64,000 nucleotides of DNA, taken from NCBI GenBank assembly GCA_963815785.1, contig CAWFHZ010000008.1, positions 171,280 through 235,279 of the forward strand, in the 5' to 3' direction. Within the stretch, counting starts at the first letter, position 1; each line of letters opens with the position of its first letter. Source of the DNA: DATFVA01 sp963815785. GTDB taxonomy: Bacteria; Bacteroidota; Ignavibacteria; Ignavibacteriales; Ignavibacteriaceae. Below, piece after piece: positions 1 through 9,215 of this stretch. The notes beneath the pieces were generated by a model, which was not told the DNA's origin, did no database searches, and saw nothing but the letters and a program-made list of their open reading frames with translations. A program made the position numbers and the translations under genes.

Positions 1-442
1 CGAAGTAACCTTTACAAACAGGTTCTTCAATAATAAAATAAAAGTCTTCTTCTGTACTCCCATTTATTTCTCCGGGAGAAGCTACTCCTAACGGAAACAT
101 TCTACACGACCATGGTCTGTCTTCATAGACTGTACAACCTTCTTCACCAACAAACTGGCATGATTTTACCTCATCCTGATTTAGTCTTAACATCACAACA
201 GGATGATTTTGATTTTCATCTATGGGAAGGAAGGTGTACCTGTCAAGGAATTCCTGTGAAGATATTTTAAGCCTGTTTTTAAGCCGGATAATATCATAGG
301 GCGTAAGGAAAATGTTAACATCGCTGCAGCATTTGTTGAAGCAGCTGATATTTCTGAAACAACTGAATTTAAATTCGCTGTCCTTTGTTAATCTTGGATA
401 TTCTTTTAATATCGTTTCCTTTAATCGTTCTATTTCATTCAT
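1..442 (-). CDS. YkgJ-family cysteine-cluster protein (partial, 3' end outside window)
   Basis: The reading frame starts at an ATG at 442 preceded by an AGGGAGAAC ribosome-binding site and stays open to the window edge, so the C-terminus is missing. The N-terminal half has the cysteine pattern CFNKCCSDVNIFLTPYD, followed by a second cluster around CQFVGEEGCTVYEDRPWSCR. Both are typical of the YkgJ/CxxCxxCC family (PF03692), thought to bind zinc or an Fe-S cluster; function in the family is largely unknown. It is the last gene of the minus-strand array and lies about 50 bp past the zinc-ribbon gene, so it could be co-transcribed with the sulfate-reduction locus, but nothing else links it to that pathway. 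Confidence 0.8.
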   Translation of the reverse strand, partial: MNEIERLKETILKEYPRLTKDSEFKFSCFRNISCFNKCCSDVNIFLTPYDIIRLKNRLKISSQEFLDRYTFLPIDENQNHPVVMLRLNQDEVKSCQFVGEEGCTVYEDRPWSCRMFPLGVASPGEINGSTEEDFYFIIEEPVCKGYF

Positions 443-491
443 ATTGTTCTCCCTTGTTTTTGTGCTGCCCGGAATTCATCCGGGTGTTTTG

Positions 492-761
492 TTATTCAAT
501 TATGGAATCTTTTAATGCATCTTTTGACCAAACCGGAATTGGTCCTGATTCATTGTTAAAAGGATTATACCGGTAACGGTATGAAACATTCTGATTGTAT
601 TTTTCTTTCATCCATTCCCATCCTCCTAAAAAATAAGTACAATCGTCATTAAAACAGACGAATTGATATTCAACTCCCCAGGAGGATTCAGGCGGACAAA
701 TCCATTTTTTCATTTCCTGATTACAATGGGGACAAACCGGAATATTTTTTTCATTTTTCAT
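492..761 (-). CDS. Small ogr/Delta-like zinc-ribbon protein
   Basis: This is an 89-residue soluble protein. Four cysteines in two pairs (CPHC near residue 10, and the CFNDDC region near residue 36) could form one zinc ribbon. The tail contains SYRYRYNPFNNESGPIPV and ends in a short acidic helix. Proteins of this shape are annotated as ogr/Delta-like zinc fingers, and I recall similar tails in sulfate-reducing bacteria, but I cannot confirm that here. It begins only 8 bp after the stop of hppA, so it is probably translated from the same mRNA. Its role is unknown; a small regulatory or assembly factor of the sulfate locus is a guess from position. Confidence 0.75.
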   Translation of the reverse strand: MKNEKNIPVCPHCNQEMKKWICPPESSWGVEYQFVCFNDDCTYFLGGWEWMKEKYNQNVSYRYRYNPFNNESGPIPVWSKDALKDSIIE

Positions 762-769
762 TTTAAAGC

Positions 770-2836
770 CTAAGCAATTAATGGTGCAATAACCAAAGAA
801 ATTACAGCCATTAATTTAATCAAAATATTCAATGAAGGACCAGATGTATCTTTAAAAGGATCTCCTACAGTATCGCCAACAACTGCAGCTTTGTGTGTAT
901 CAGATCCTTTACCGCCATAAGCTCCTGCTTCAATATATTTTTTAGCATTATCCCATGCACCACCCGCATTTGCCATAAAGATAGCCATTAAAACTCCAAC
1001 AACAGTAACGCCGGCTAATAATCCGCCAAGAGCTTCTTTGCTTATGAATCCGAAAACAACAGGTGTAATAACTGCAATAAGTCCCGGTGCTATCATCTTC
1101 TTTATAGCAGCAGCAGTAGCAATATCCACACACTTGGCATAATCTGCTTTTGCCTTTCCTTCCATTAATCCTGGTATTTCTTTAAACTGTCGCCTGACTT
1201 CTTTTATCATATCAAAAGCGGCATCACCTACGGCACTCATTGCTAATGAACTGAAAAGGAAGGGGAGTATACCGCCTATGAATAAACCCGCCATTACGTA
1301 AGGATTAGTTACATCAATCATTGCAATGTGTGCTTGCGATTGGAATGCACTGAACAATGCCAGAGCGGTTAAAGCTGCGGAACCAATTGCAAAGCCTTTT
1401 CCGATTGCAGCGGTTGTGTTTCCAACGGCATCCAGTTTGTCTGTTCTTTGTCTTACTTCAGGGGGAAGTCCACTCATTTCTGCAATTCCTCCCGCGTTAT
1501 CAGCAACCGGACCATAGGCATCTACTGCTAACTGAATACCTGTAGTAGAGAGCATACCAACTGCAGCAATTGCAATTCCATATAAACCAGCAAAATAGTA
1601 AGAAAATACAATTCCAAGGGCAATGTATATAACAGGCAATGAAGTAGATCTCATTCCAAGTGCCAGTCCTGCAATAATATTTGTGGCCGGACCTGTCTGA
1701 GATTTAGCAGCAATATTTCGTGCCGGTTTTCTTGATTCTGCTGTGTAATACTCTGTAGTAAGACCTATAGCAATTCCTGCTACCAGACCAATAATGGTTA
1801 CGATAAAAATATTTTCTGCGGTTAAATTTATTAATAACCCGGTTACATTGGTCTCTGGTGCAGCAGTTTCAGGCAGGAAATATTTTGATACCGGATAAGT
1901 GAGAATAATCATTAATATCCCGGCTCCAAATGTCCCCAGGTTTAACGCCGTCTGTGGGTTTCCCCCTTCTTTTGTGCGAACAGCAAAGGTTCCGATAATG
2001 GAACAGATAATTCCCAGTCCTGCAAGGAACAGCGGGAGTATTATTAGATTAAAATTATTGTAAACTATTCCAAGAACCATTGTGCCAACAATTGAACCGA
2101 CAAAACTTTCAAAAAGATCTGCACCCATTCCTGCAACATCACCAACATTATCCCCAACGTTATCAGCAATGGTAGCTGGGTTCCTCGGATCATCTTCGGG
2201 AATTCCTGCTTCAACCTTACCAACTAAATCGGCACCAACATCAGCAGCTTTGGTATAAATGCCTCCTCCAACCCTGGCAAACAGAGCAATGGAAGATGCA
2301 CCAAAAGAAAAACCGGTAATAACATTTATAACTATTACGAAATTTATTGATCCGTCCGGATGCTGAAATATTTCCGAGTAGATAGGTAGAAGTATTCCTA
2401 TTCCGAGAACTCCAAGTCCGACCACACACATTCCCATCACAGTACCCCCGGAAAAAGCAACCTGTAAAGCCCGGTTTAAACTTTCTCTTGCTGCATTTGT
2501 TGTTCTCACGTTTGCAGCAGTTGCAACACGCATTCCAAAAAAACCAGCTAGTGCTGAACAAAAAGCACCAAGCACAAATGAAATTGCAATTGCCGGACTG
2601 CTGTCCGGTGAGTTCCAGTTTGCAAATGCAAGTAATGCAGCAACAACAATTACAAAAACTGATAGTACGCTATATTCTCTTCTTAGGAACGCCATCGCGC
2701 CTTCCCGTACGTGACCGGCAATTTCAATCATCTTCTCGGTTCCGGGATCCTGACGGTTAACCCAGTTTGCTTTGATATATGCAAAGATGAGAGCGATTAT
2801 TCCTAACAGAGGGATTAAAAATATCCAGGTAGGCAT
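770..2836 (-). CDS. hppA: Membrane-bound pyrophosphatase, ion-pumping, K+-dependent type
   Basis: A 688-residue polytopic membrane protein with the hallmark catalytic loops: the DVGADLVGKVEAGIPEDDPRNP region near residues 199-220, the NVGDNVGDVAGMGADLFE segment at 227-244, and a C-terminal GDTVGDPFKDTSGPSLN. It hydrolyses pyrophosphate and pumps H+ or Na+ across the cytoplasmic membrane. Residues 472-480 read GNTTAAIGK. Alanine at the fifth position is the mark of K+-dependent enzymes, which have either ion specificity; K+-independent enzymes have lysine. A GGAGATAATCT ribosome-binding site precedes the ATG. Sitting after sat-aprBA, it would remove the pyrophosphate released by Sat and recover part of the ATP cost of sulfate activation. 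Confidence 0.97.
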   Translation of the reverse strand: MPTWIFLIPLLGIIALIFAYIKANWVNRQDPGTEKMIEIAGHVREGAMAFLRREYSVLSVFVIVVAALLAFANWNSPDSSPAIAISFVLGAFCSALAGFFGMRVATAANVRTTNAARESLNRALQVAFSGGTVMGMCVVGLGVLGIGILLPIYSEIFQHPDGSINFVIVINVITGFSFGASSIALFARVGGGIYTKAADVGADLVGKVEAGIPEDDPRNPATIADNVGDNVGDVAGMGADLFESFVGSIVGTMVLGIVYNNFNLIILPLFLAGLGIICSIIGTFAVRTKEGGNPQTALNLGTFGAGILMIILTYPVSKYFLPETAAPETNVTGLLINLTAENIFIVTIIGLVAGIAIGLTTEYYTAESRKPARNIAAKSQTGPATNIIAGLALGMRSTSLPVIYIALGIVFSYYFAGLYGIAIAAVGMLSTTGIQLAVDAYGPVADNAGGIAEMSGLPPEVRQRTDKLDAVGNTTAAIGKGFAIGSAALTALALFSAFQSQAHIAMIDVTNPYVMAGLFIGGILPFLFSSLAMSAVGDAAFDMIKEVRRQFKEIPGLMEGKAKADYAKCVDIATAAAIKKMIAPGLIAVITPVVFGFISKEALGGLLAGVTVVGVLMAIFMANAGGAWDNAKKYIEAGAYGGKGSDTHKAAVVGDTVGDPFKDTSGPSLNILIKLMAVISLVIAPLIA

Positions 2837-2953
2837 AGATTATCTCCATAGTGAGGATTTATTGTGAACGATCTTACAATTCCGAACATATTTCCGGCTA
2901 TAATAAATGGAAATAGTATATGAAATCAGGTTCTTAATTTTTTCAACTTTCTC

Positions 2954-2983
2954 TTCCCCTTCTCTTCTTTAAGAGAAGGGGAG
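2954..2983. terminator. Perfect 11-bp hairpin between aprA and hppA
   Basis: An inverted repeat, CCCCTTCTCTT (2956-2966) and AAGAGAAGGGG (2971-2981), with a 4-base loop, extendable by one A-U and one G-U pair. It lies about 45 bp past the aprA stop, where a terminator or mRNA-stabilising hairpin would be expected. There is no clean T-run on the minus strand after it, so it may only attenuate transcription into hppA or protect the aprBA message. It could also be a copy of a dispersed palindromic repeat. Confidence 0.55.
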
Positions 2984-3027
2984 AGAGAAATATTTTCAAA
3001 AGTTCCCAATAAGATTAAATCAGGGAA

Positions 3028-4929
3028 CTAACCAACCAATTCAGGCTTTTTATCTTCTTTAAATACTCTTAGTATGGGTCGTTTTATCATTTCCCATTTC
3101 TTAGCTGTCGGATCGTATTTACAATTAGCAAACACATCCCAGTTTTCATGATCCATTGAAGGTTTGTCAGCCCTGAAATAGTATCCCGGCCATCTTGTTT
3201 CTTCACGGAACAGCAATGTACGAACGTGTGCTTCTGCCTGCCACATACGATGAACATTTTCCCAGCATCTCATAAGATCGTGCAGATCTGCAGCACCCAG
3301 TTTAGCAGCATCTTCTTTAAGGAATGCAAGTAAATCAAGACCCTTCTCTAATAGTTTTTCGCTGGTTGTAAATCCTGTAGAAACACCACCGGCATATTCA
3401 TCCATTATTTTCTGCAATCTGAACATGAACATTTTAGGAATTATGTAATCAGGGTTTACATCCTGGGTAACAGTTTTTTTGCTGAACTCAGCATAGGTAT
3501 CAAGAGGCTGTAGAATTTCTTTTTTCATTTCTTCCAGAAGCTTTGCATCGTATTTGATACCATCCTTATGATCAACAATAAATCTGATTGCGGCTTTTGC
3601 TGCGATACGACCTTCAGCGTGTGAACCTGATGAAAACTTATGGCTGGAAGCGCCGGAAGCGTCTCCTGCACAGAATAATCCATCAACCGTTGACATACAA
3701 TCGTAACCCCAGAAATATTCTTTTGGAGCTACGTCTTCAGGACCGCTTATCCATGCGCCTGAAGCACCGGAGTGTGAACCGATAAAGTAAGGTTCTGCAG
3801 CTGCAATTTCAGAAGCTTTCTCTTCAGGGGCCGTATTTGTAGCTGCCCAGAGTATAGCCTGGGAAATTGTCATATCGAGGAAATCTTCCCATGCTTCTGA
3901 TTCAAGTTCTTTAAGTTTTTTCTTTGCAGCTTTCTCATCACCTTCTGCTGCAGCAATTTTTCCTATTGCTTCTTCTGTACGCATTGATATAGGCCCTTTA
4001 CCTTCCTGAACATCCAGCATCATCAGCCAGTTACGAAGATTTGCGGGAACAGGTTTTACTTTACCGTACGGCTCCCATTTATCCAATTCGGATCTACGGG
4101 TTTCCATATAGTTCTCACCCATTCCATTTGTTGCACGGGATTTAAATAATAAAAACCATGCACCAACAGGACCATAAGCATCTTTGAAACGAACAGGAAT
4201 AAACCGTACCTCCTGACAGGTCATTTCAGCACCGGCTTTTAAAGTAAAGTAAGCACTTGAACCGGAATTCCAGGGTGGATACCAGGCGCGACCAAGTCCT
4301 TCACCTGAAGAACGTGGTTTAAATACGTGAACTGCTCCGCCCATGGCAACCAAAACTGCTTTGGCTTTAAAGATGTAAAATTTTTCTTCGCGAACACTAA
4401 AACCTACTGCCCCTATACAACGATTTCCGTCCATGATAGGACCAACTATAAATACTCTTTCATAAATATTTTCGGTACCTAGTGCATTTTTTGCAGCTTC
4501 AGCTACAATAACTTTATAAGATTCACCATTGATCATTAACTGCCATCTGCCTTCGTGAACGTAAGCACCTTTTTCATCTTTCCAGATTGGAAGTCCCCAC
4601 TTTTCGAACAAATGAACTGTTGAATCCACGTGACGTGCGATGTTATAAACCAGGTCTTCACGTGTAACACCCATTAAATCATTACGTACATAATCAACAT
4701 AATCCTTCATTGTGTTTTGACCATCGCGCAAACCAACATATTGATTAATTGCGGATAATCCCATTGCTACGGCACCACTGCGGTCAACTGCGGCTTTATC
4801 AACAAGAGTTACTTTTAATCCGTTTTTCTTAGCCCAATACGCGGCTTCTACAGCTGCACCACAAGCGGCCATACCACCACCAACAATGAGAAGGTCAGTG
4901 GTGACTTCTACGGTTTCGAAATTAGCCAT
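3028..4929 (-). CDS. aprA: Adenylylsulfate (APS) reductase, alpha subunit
   Basis: A 633-residue flavoprotein of the fumarate-reductase superfamily. The N-terminal FAD-binding segment is LLIVGGGMAACGAAVEAA (about residues 13-30), and the C-terminal domain carries a CENVHRMW-type helix and ends in a conserved region with PGYYFRADKPSMD. AprA binds APS and FAD and, with AprB, catalyses APS + 2 e- to sulfite + AMP in the cytoplasm (the reverse reaction in sulfur oxidisers). Length agrees with the family (about 630-670). It lies 28 bp after aprB in one operon with sat, the usual arrangement. The ATG is preceded by an AAGGAG-type site (AATAAGGAGAATTTTATA). There is no sign of disruption. Direction of catalysis cannot be read from this gene alone. 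Confidence 0.97.
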   Translation of the reverse strand: MANFETVEVTTDLLIVGGGMAACGAAVEAAYWAKKNGLKVTLVDKAAVDRSGAVAMGLSAINQYVGLRDGQNTMKDYVDYVRNDLMGVTREDLVYNIARHVDSTVHLFEKWGLPIWKDEKGAYVHEGRWQLMINGESYKVIVAEAAKNALGTENIYERVFIVGPIMDGNRCIGAVGFSVREEKFYIFKAKAVLVAMGGAVHVFKPRSSGEGLGRAWYPPWNSGSSAYFTLKAGAEMTCQEVRFIPVRFKDAYGPVGAWFLLFKSRATNGMGENYMETRRSELDKWEPYGKVKPVPANLRNWLMMLDVQEGKGPISMRTEEAIGKIAAAEGDEKAAKKKLKELESEAWEDFLDMTISQAILWAATNTAPEEKASEIAAAEPYFIGSHSGASGAWISGPEDVAPKEYFWGYDCMSTVDGLFCAGDASGASSHKFSSGSHAEGRIAAKAAIRFIVDHKDGIKYDAKLLEEMKKEILQPLDTYAEFSKKTVTQDVNPDYIIPKMFMFRLQKIMDEYAGGVSTGFTTSEKLLEKGLDLLAFLKEDAAKLGAADLHDLMRCWENVHRMWQAEAHVRTLLFREETRWPGYYFRADKPSMDHENWDVFANCKYDPTAKKWEMIKRPILRVFKEDKKPELVG

Positions 4930-4957
4930 TATAAAATTCTCCTTATTATTGGTTTAC

Positions 4958-5395
4958 TTAGTTTAAGCTGGCAACTTTATCAAGACCCAAAGATTCCGGT
5001 TCAGTATAAAGAGCAGGACTCTTAAGATCTTCGTGAGCTGGAAAACCACCATCCGGTTCTACTTTACCTTCAGGCGTTGTACGAATTGGGAATTTGAATC
5101 TTTTCAGACTTCCATTCCTGAATTTAACTGTCCAGAGTATACTGTCGGTACTGCGCATCGGGGTAACTGTTGCGCCTAACGGAACAAAATCTGCATAACC
5201 ACGTACTTCAACTGCCTGTGTAGGACAAATTTTAACGCAGTTGTAGCATTCCCAACACATTTCCGGTTCGCGGTTATATGCTTTCATTTTGGTTTTGTCC
5301 AATACCATCAAGTCATTTGGACAAATGTATTGACAGGCTGTTTTATCAAGAGCTTTACAGCCATCACATTTATCATTTAATACATAACTTGGCAT
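4958..5395 (-). CDS. aprB: Adenylylsulfate reductase, beta subunit (2x[4Fe-4S])
   Basis: A 145-residue ferredoxin-type protein. Cluster motifs are visible as CDGCKALDKTACQYICP (residues 10-26) and CWECYNCVKICPTQAVEV (about 47-64). The insertion between cysteines in the first motif is typical of AprB. The C-terminal tail after residue 70 wraps AprA in known structures and is present here. AprB passes electrons from the Qmo complex (or its equivalent) to the FAD of AprA. The gene sits directly between sat and aprA, with TATAAGGAGATAATCTA as a strong ribosome-binding site. Length matches the family (about 145-165). Confidence 0.97.
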   Translation of the reverse strand: MPSYVLNDKCDGCKALDKTACQYICPNDLMVLDKTKMKAYNREPEMCWECYNCVKICPTQAVEVRGYADFVPLGATVTPMRSTDSILWTVKFRNGSLKRFKFPIRTTPEGKVEPDGGFPAHEDLKSPALYTEPESLGLDKVASLN

Positions 5396-5465
5396 TAGAT
5401 TATCTCCTTATAATTTATTTAGTTGACTACTATTTGTTGAGTGAATAAAATCATTTTTATCCTGA

Positions 5466-6698
5466 TTATTTTTTTTCCATATCACCGGTTGCAAACTGGT
5501 GCATTTTAATTTCTACTTTTTCATCCAATGTTGCGTAATACTCTCTTAGTATTGCGAGTACTTCAGGACGGCTAAATTCAGCAGGAACATCACCATTTTC
5601 TGATAATGATTTTCTTAGTGCCGTTCCGCTGAGGAACAACCTGTCTTCTTTCTTGTGTGGACAAGTTTTCATTGATGCCATTCCGCCGCATTTGTAGCAC
5701 CAGAAAGTCCAGTCAATCGGGAGCATTTTACATTCTAAAGCTCCGTCCCACAATTTGAAATAAGATTCCTGAGCATCGAAAGGTCCATAATAATTTCCAA
5801 CTCCGGCATGATCACGACCAATAATCATATGTGTACATCCGAAATTCTGGCGAAATACTCCGTGTAACAAACCTTCTCTTGGTCCGGCATACCTCATATC
5901 AAGCGGATATCCACCGGCAACTACTCTATCTTTTACAAAATAATTTTCAACAAGAGTATTAATACACTTTACTCTTACGTCTGCAGGAATATCACCTGGT
6001 TTAAGATTACCTACTAACTGATGAATATAGAGACCGTCGGAGACTTCAATAGCAATCTTTGCAAGATATTCGTGTGATCGATGCATCGGATTTCTTAATT
6101 GCAGAGCTGCAATAGTTCTCCAGCCTTTGTCTTCAAAGATTTTTCTGCTTTCAGCAGGACGCTGGTAAATACCCTTGAATTCAGTAGGGAAGTAACTTTC
6201 AGATAACACTTTCAACGGCCCGGCAATATTCCAATCCAATTGATCCATCACCATTTTAACACCGGGATGTTCAGGATCAGTTGTGGTATAAACATTTTTA
6301 CATTCAAGGAATTTATCAATTTTGTATTTCTCAGTAACCTTCATTGTAGCCATAATTTCTTTAGTCTCATCACTTATAATTGTCACCTCTTCATTAATCT
6401 TAAGTGATTTAGCTACTTCTTCAGATACGGAGAATGTAATTGGAATAGGCCAGAACAAACCGTTAGTCATCTTCATTTCTGTGCAGACACCTTTCCAGTC
6501 ATCGTACCCCATAAACCCTTCCAGGGGAGTAAAGCCTCCAATTCCTAACATTATCAAATCACCAGTTTCACGGCTTGTTGCAGGAATTTTTTTTAACTTA
6601 TCTGCTTTTTTTAATTCCTCGGCTTTCTCTTTTCCACTAAGTAGAAGAATCTTTAGCTCGTCGCTTCCATGAGGTCTTATTAAATTTGATTTAGGCAT
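5466..6698 (-). CDS. sat: Sulfate adenylyltransferase (ATP sulfurylase)
   Basis: A homo-oligomeric-type ATP sulfurylase, 410 residues from the chosen start. The active-site motif QLRNPMHRSHEYLAK (QxRNPxHxxH) and the GRDHAGVGNYYGPFD motif are intact. A CYKCGG...CPHK cysteine set near the C-terminus matches the zinc site of prokaryotic Sat. It converts sulfate + ATP to APS + PPi. The frame is open 15 bp further upstream to an ATG at 6713, but the GGAAGGGAC ribosome-binding site lies inside that extension and is correctly spaced for the ATG at 6698 (MPKSNLIRP), so I use the shorter form. The 266-bp space upstream (6714-6979) contains no gene and is the likely place for a sat-aprBA promoter. Confidence 0.97.
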   Translation of the reverse strand: MPKSNLIRPHGSDELKILLLSGKEKAEELKKADKLKKIPATSRETGDLIMLGIGGFTPLEGFMGYDDWKGVCTEMKMTNGLFWPIPITFSVSEEVAKSLKINEEVTIISDETKEIMATMKVTEKYKIDKFLECKNVYTTTDPEHPGVKMVMDQLDWNIAGPLKVLSESYFPTEFKGIYQRPAESRKIFEDKGWRTIAALQLRNPMHRSHEYLAKIAIEVSDGLYIHQLVGNLKPGDIPADVRVKCINTLVENYFVKDRVVAGGYPLDMRYAGPREGLLHGVFRQNFGCTHMIIGRDHAGVGNYYGPFDAQESYFKLWDGALECKMLPIDWTFWCYKCGGMASMKTCPHKKEDRLFLSGTALRKSLSENGDVPAEFSRPEVLAILREYYATLDEKVEIKMHQFATGDMEKK

Positions 6699-6979
6699 AA
6701 AAGTCCCTTCCATTTAAATTATGTAATAGGCATTTATTTCATTCAGATCAGTAACTGGCCACACCCGCTCTTCAATTAAATCGAGAGATTTAAAAAATAT
6801 TTTTTGAATTTTCCGAAACTTCTCCCCAATAACAGCAGGCAATTTAATCTCCCTTTTTTAGATTTTGTACATTATTTTTTTATCTAAAAAGTTTATTTTC
6901 TAACAAAAAAACTATTGTTATGTATGTGTAAAAGCAACGTCAATGAAGATTATGTATTCATTATGTTGCCATTAAATCA

Positions 6980-9211
6980 CTACATTCCTTTATATGGATT
7001 AAATCCGATTTCCCTTATCTCTTCAACAAAATCATTAAATATTCCCGGCACTTTCCCGTACTCATCAATGGACAAAGTGATAAGCTTTACTCTTTCCGGT
7101 TCAAGAACCAGCTGCTTTAATTTTTCCTGAACATTTTCCATCCTTTTGCTAGCCAGTTCACTTCCTTTAATATAGTGGCACTGGTAGTCATCACCATATT
7201 TACATCCAATCATCAGAACTCCATCAAATCCACGTGATAATGCATCTGCAATCCAGACAACATTAACAGAGCCAAGACAGCGTACAGGAATTACCCGAAC
7301 ATTTGGATCATATTGAAGTCTGTACTTTCCCGCAAAATCGAGTGAAGGGTAAGCATCATTCTCACAGAGGAAAGCAAGAATTCTCGGTTTTTCTTCGAAC
7401 TCATCCGGTATTTCAACAGCTTTAATCATAGAAGAAATCATTTGAATTGAATAATCTTTGAACGAGATAATTCTTTCAGGGCAAGCACCCAGACAGATAC
7501 CGCATCTTCTGCATCTTGTGAGATTAGGGAGAGGTGTTCCTTTGGTATCTTCATCCAGAGTTCCAAACGGACATTCTTCTGTGCATCGCTTGCATTGAGT
7601 GCAACGTTGAAGGAAAAAGTCCGGATAGGATTGATCACCTGATCTGGGGTGCACAGCTTTTCCTTCTTTTGAGGTATGCATCACTTGTATGGCTTTTAAC
7701 GTTGCCCCGTAAGCATCATCTTTACAGGATGAGAAATCCATCGGTGATCTTACAGAACCAGCAGCATATATTCCTGTTCTTCTGGTCTCATAAGGAAAAC
7801 AGATATAATGAGAATCAGGGAATCCATATTTTAAAGTCGGCAAATCAGTTCCTTGTCTGTAGGTAAGATTTAATATTTTACTTCCAACTTCAGCGGAAGC
7901 TGCGGCTTTTTTACCATCAAGAGTCTGACCGGCGGCTGAAGTTTCCTCTAATTCAGTTTCCGGTTCGCCAACAAGAGTGGAAGGAACCATTCCGGTTGCT
8001 AAAACTACAATATCTGATTCTATCTGAATTTTATCACCGAGCAAAGTTTTATCAATATCAATAAGGATAGAACCATTCTCTGATTGGCTGACATTAACAA
8101 CATCACCTTTTGTGAAGAAGACATTTTCCTCGTTCTGAACACGTTTATAAAATAATTCCTGGTGAGCCGGTGTCCTTATATCCCTGTATATTATATAAAT
8201 CAGTGCATCCGGATATTTCTCGCGGACATATAAAGCCTGCTTTAAAGATGTTGTACAACATATGGATGAACAGTATGGAAGGTGCTTCTCATCTCTCGAG
8301 CCTGCGCATTGAATAAAGGTTATACTTTTAACCGGTTGCCCATCTAATAATTTTTTCCCGTTAGTAAAATATTCTTCGAATTGAACACCGGTAAAGACAT
8401 TATTAGATTTACCGTAACCAAGTTCTCCGAGTTTTTCAGGATTGTAAGGTTTAGCTCCTGTTGCCTGTATTATTGTTCCGGTTGTTAAGGTTTCAATTTG
8501 TGATTTATTTATGGTTAATGAGACGGTAAAGTTTCCGGGTTCACCAGATATTTTGTTTATAAGGCATGATTTAAATACTTTTATTTTGTCGTTAGTTTCC
8601 ACTTCTGAAATTAATTTATCTGTCTCAGGAAATTCCGGATCAGTATAAGGTGCATGGGACGGTTCGGTTTTATAAATTTTTCCTGCCCATCCGCCAAGAC
8701 AATTTTCTTTTTCAGTTAGTACTACCGAATATCCAGCTTTAGCAGCAGCAAGTGCAGCTGTCATGCCCGTAATGCCGCCTCCAACAACCAATATTGTTTC
8801 ATTAATTTCTCTTTTAAAAGGTTCAGGCAATTCACAATTTCTTACTTTTGCTATACCCATACGGAGATAATCATTCGCAAGCATTTGAGTATCATCATCA
8901 TTAGGTTTATGAGACCATGCTACATTTTCTCTTAAATTCACACGGTCTACAAAAACATCAGGACCAAAAGTGAATTGATCAGAGAGAAATCTTTGTGAAC
9001 ATGCTCCTATAACCACGCGATTGAGTTTTTCGGTTTCCACATCTTTCTTTATCATCTCGACATTTTCATGATTGCACAACCATGGACTTACTTTACAAAC
9101 CGGAACCTTGTGCTCTTCCAATGCAACCTTCGTTAACTGATCAAAATTTATTGATTCATTTAATCCACAACCGGAGCATAAATAAACTCCTACTTTAGTT
9201 TCTAAAGCCAT
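6980..9211 (-). CDS. qmoB: QmoB: HdrA/MvhD-like flavoprotein of the quinone-interacting oxidoreductase complex
   Basis: A 743-residue protein. After an N-terminal segment with CSGCG and CSQRF cysteines comes an HdrA-like FAD domain (VVGGGITGMTAALAAAKAG near 140), then two [4Fe-4S] motifs, CTQCKRCTEECPFG and CRRCGICLGACPERI, in the 530-590 region. A C-terminal MvhD-like domain (GVLMIGCKYGDDYQCHYIKG) completes it. This order is that of QmoB. With QmoA it is thought to relay electrons between the quinone pool and AprBA. It begins 4 bp after the qmoA stop. No gene for the membrane subunit QmoC follows, nor HdrBC, which some lineages use instead. Confidence 0.93.
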   Translation of the reverse strand: MALETKVGVYLCSGCGLNESINFDQLTKVALEEHKVPVCKVSPWLCNHENVEMIKKDVETEKLNRVVIGACSQRFLSDQFTFGPDVFVDRVNLRENVAWSHKPNDDDTQMLANDYLRMGIAKVRNCELPEPFKREINETILVVGGGITGMTAALAAAKAGYSVVLTEKENCLGGWAGKIYKTEPSHAPYTDPEFPETDKLISEVETNDKIKVFKSCLINKISGEPGNFTVSLTINKSQIETLTTGTIIQATGAKPYNPEKLGELGYGKSNNVFTGVQFEEYFTNGKKLLDGQPVKSITFIQCAGSRDEKHLPYCSSICCTTSLKQALYVREKYPDALIYIIYRDIRTPAHQELFYKRVQNEENVFFTKGDVVNVSQSENGSILIDIDKTLLGDKIQIESDIVVLATGMVPSTLVGEPETELEETSAAGQTLDGKKAAASAEVGSKILNLTYRQGTDLPTLKYGFPDSHYICFPYETRRTGIYAAGSVRSPMDFSSCKDDAYGATLKAIQVMHTSKEGKAVHPRSGDQSYPDFFLQRCTQCKRCTEECPFGTLDEDTKGTPLPNLTRCRRCGICLGACPERIISFKDYSIQMISSMIKAVEIPDEFEEKPRILAFLCENDAYPSLDFAGKYRLQYDPNVRVIPVRCLGSVNVVWIADALSRGFDGVLMIGCKYGDDYQCHYIKGSELASKRMENVQEKLKQLVLEPERVKLITLSIDEYGKVPGIFNDFVEEIREIGFNPYKGM

Positions 9212-9215
9212 GATA

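Noticed and set aside
6699..6713. Longer N-terminus of Sat (ATG at 6713)
   Set aside because: The ribosome-binding site for the inner ATG lies within the extension, and the family starts near MPKSNLI.
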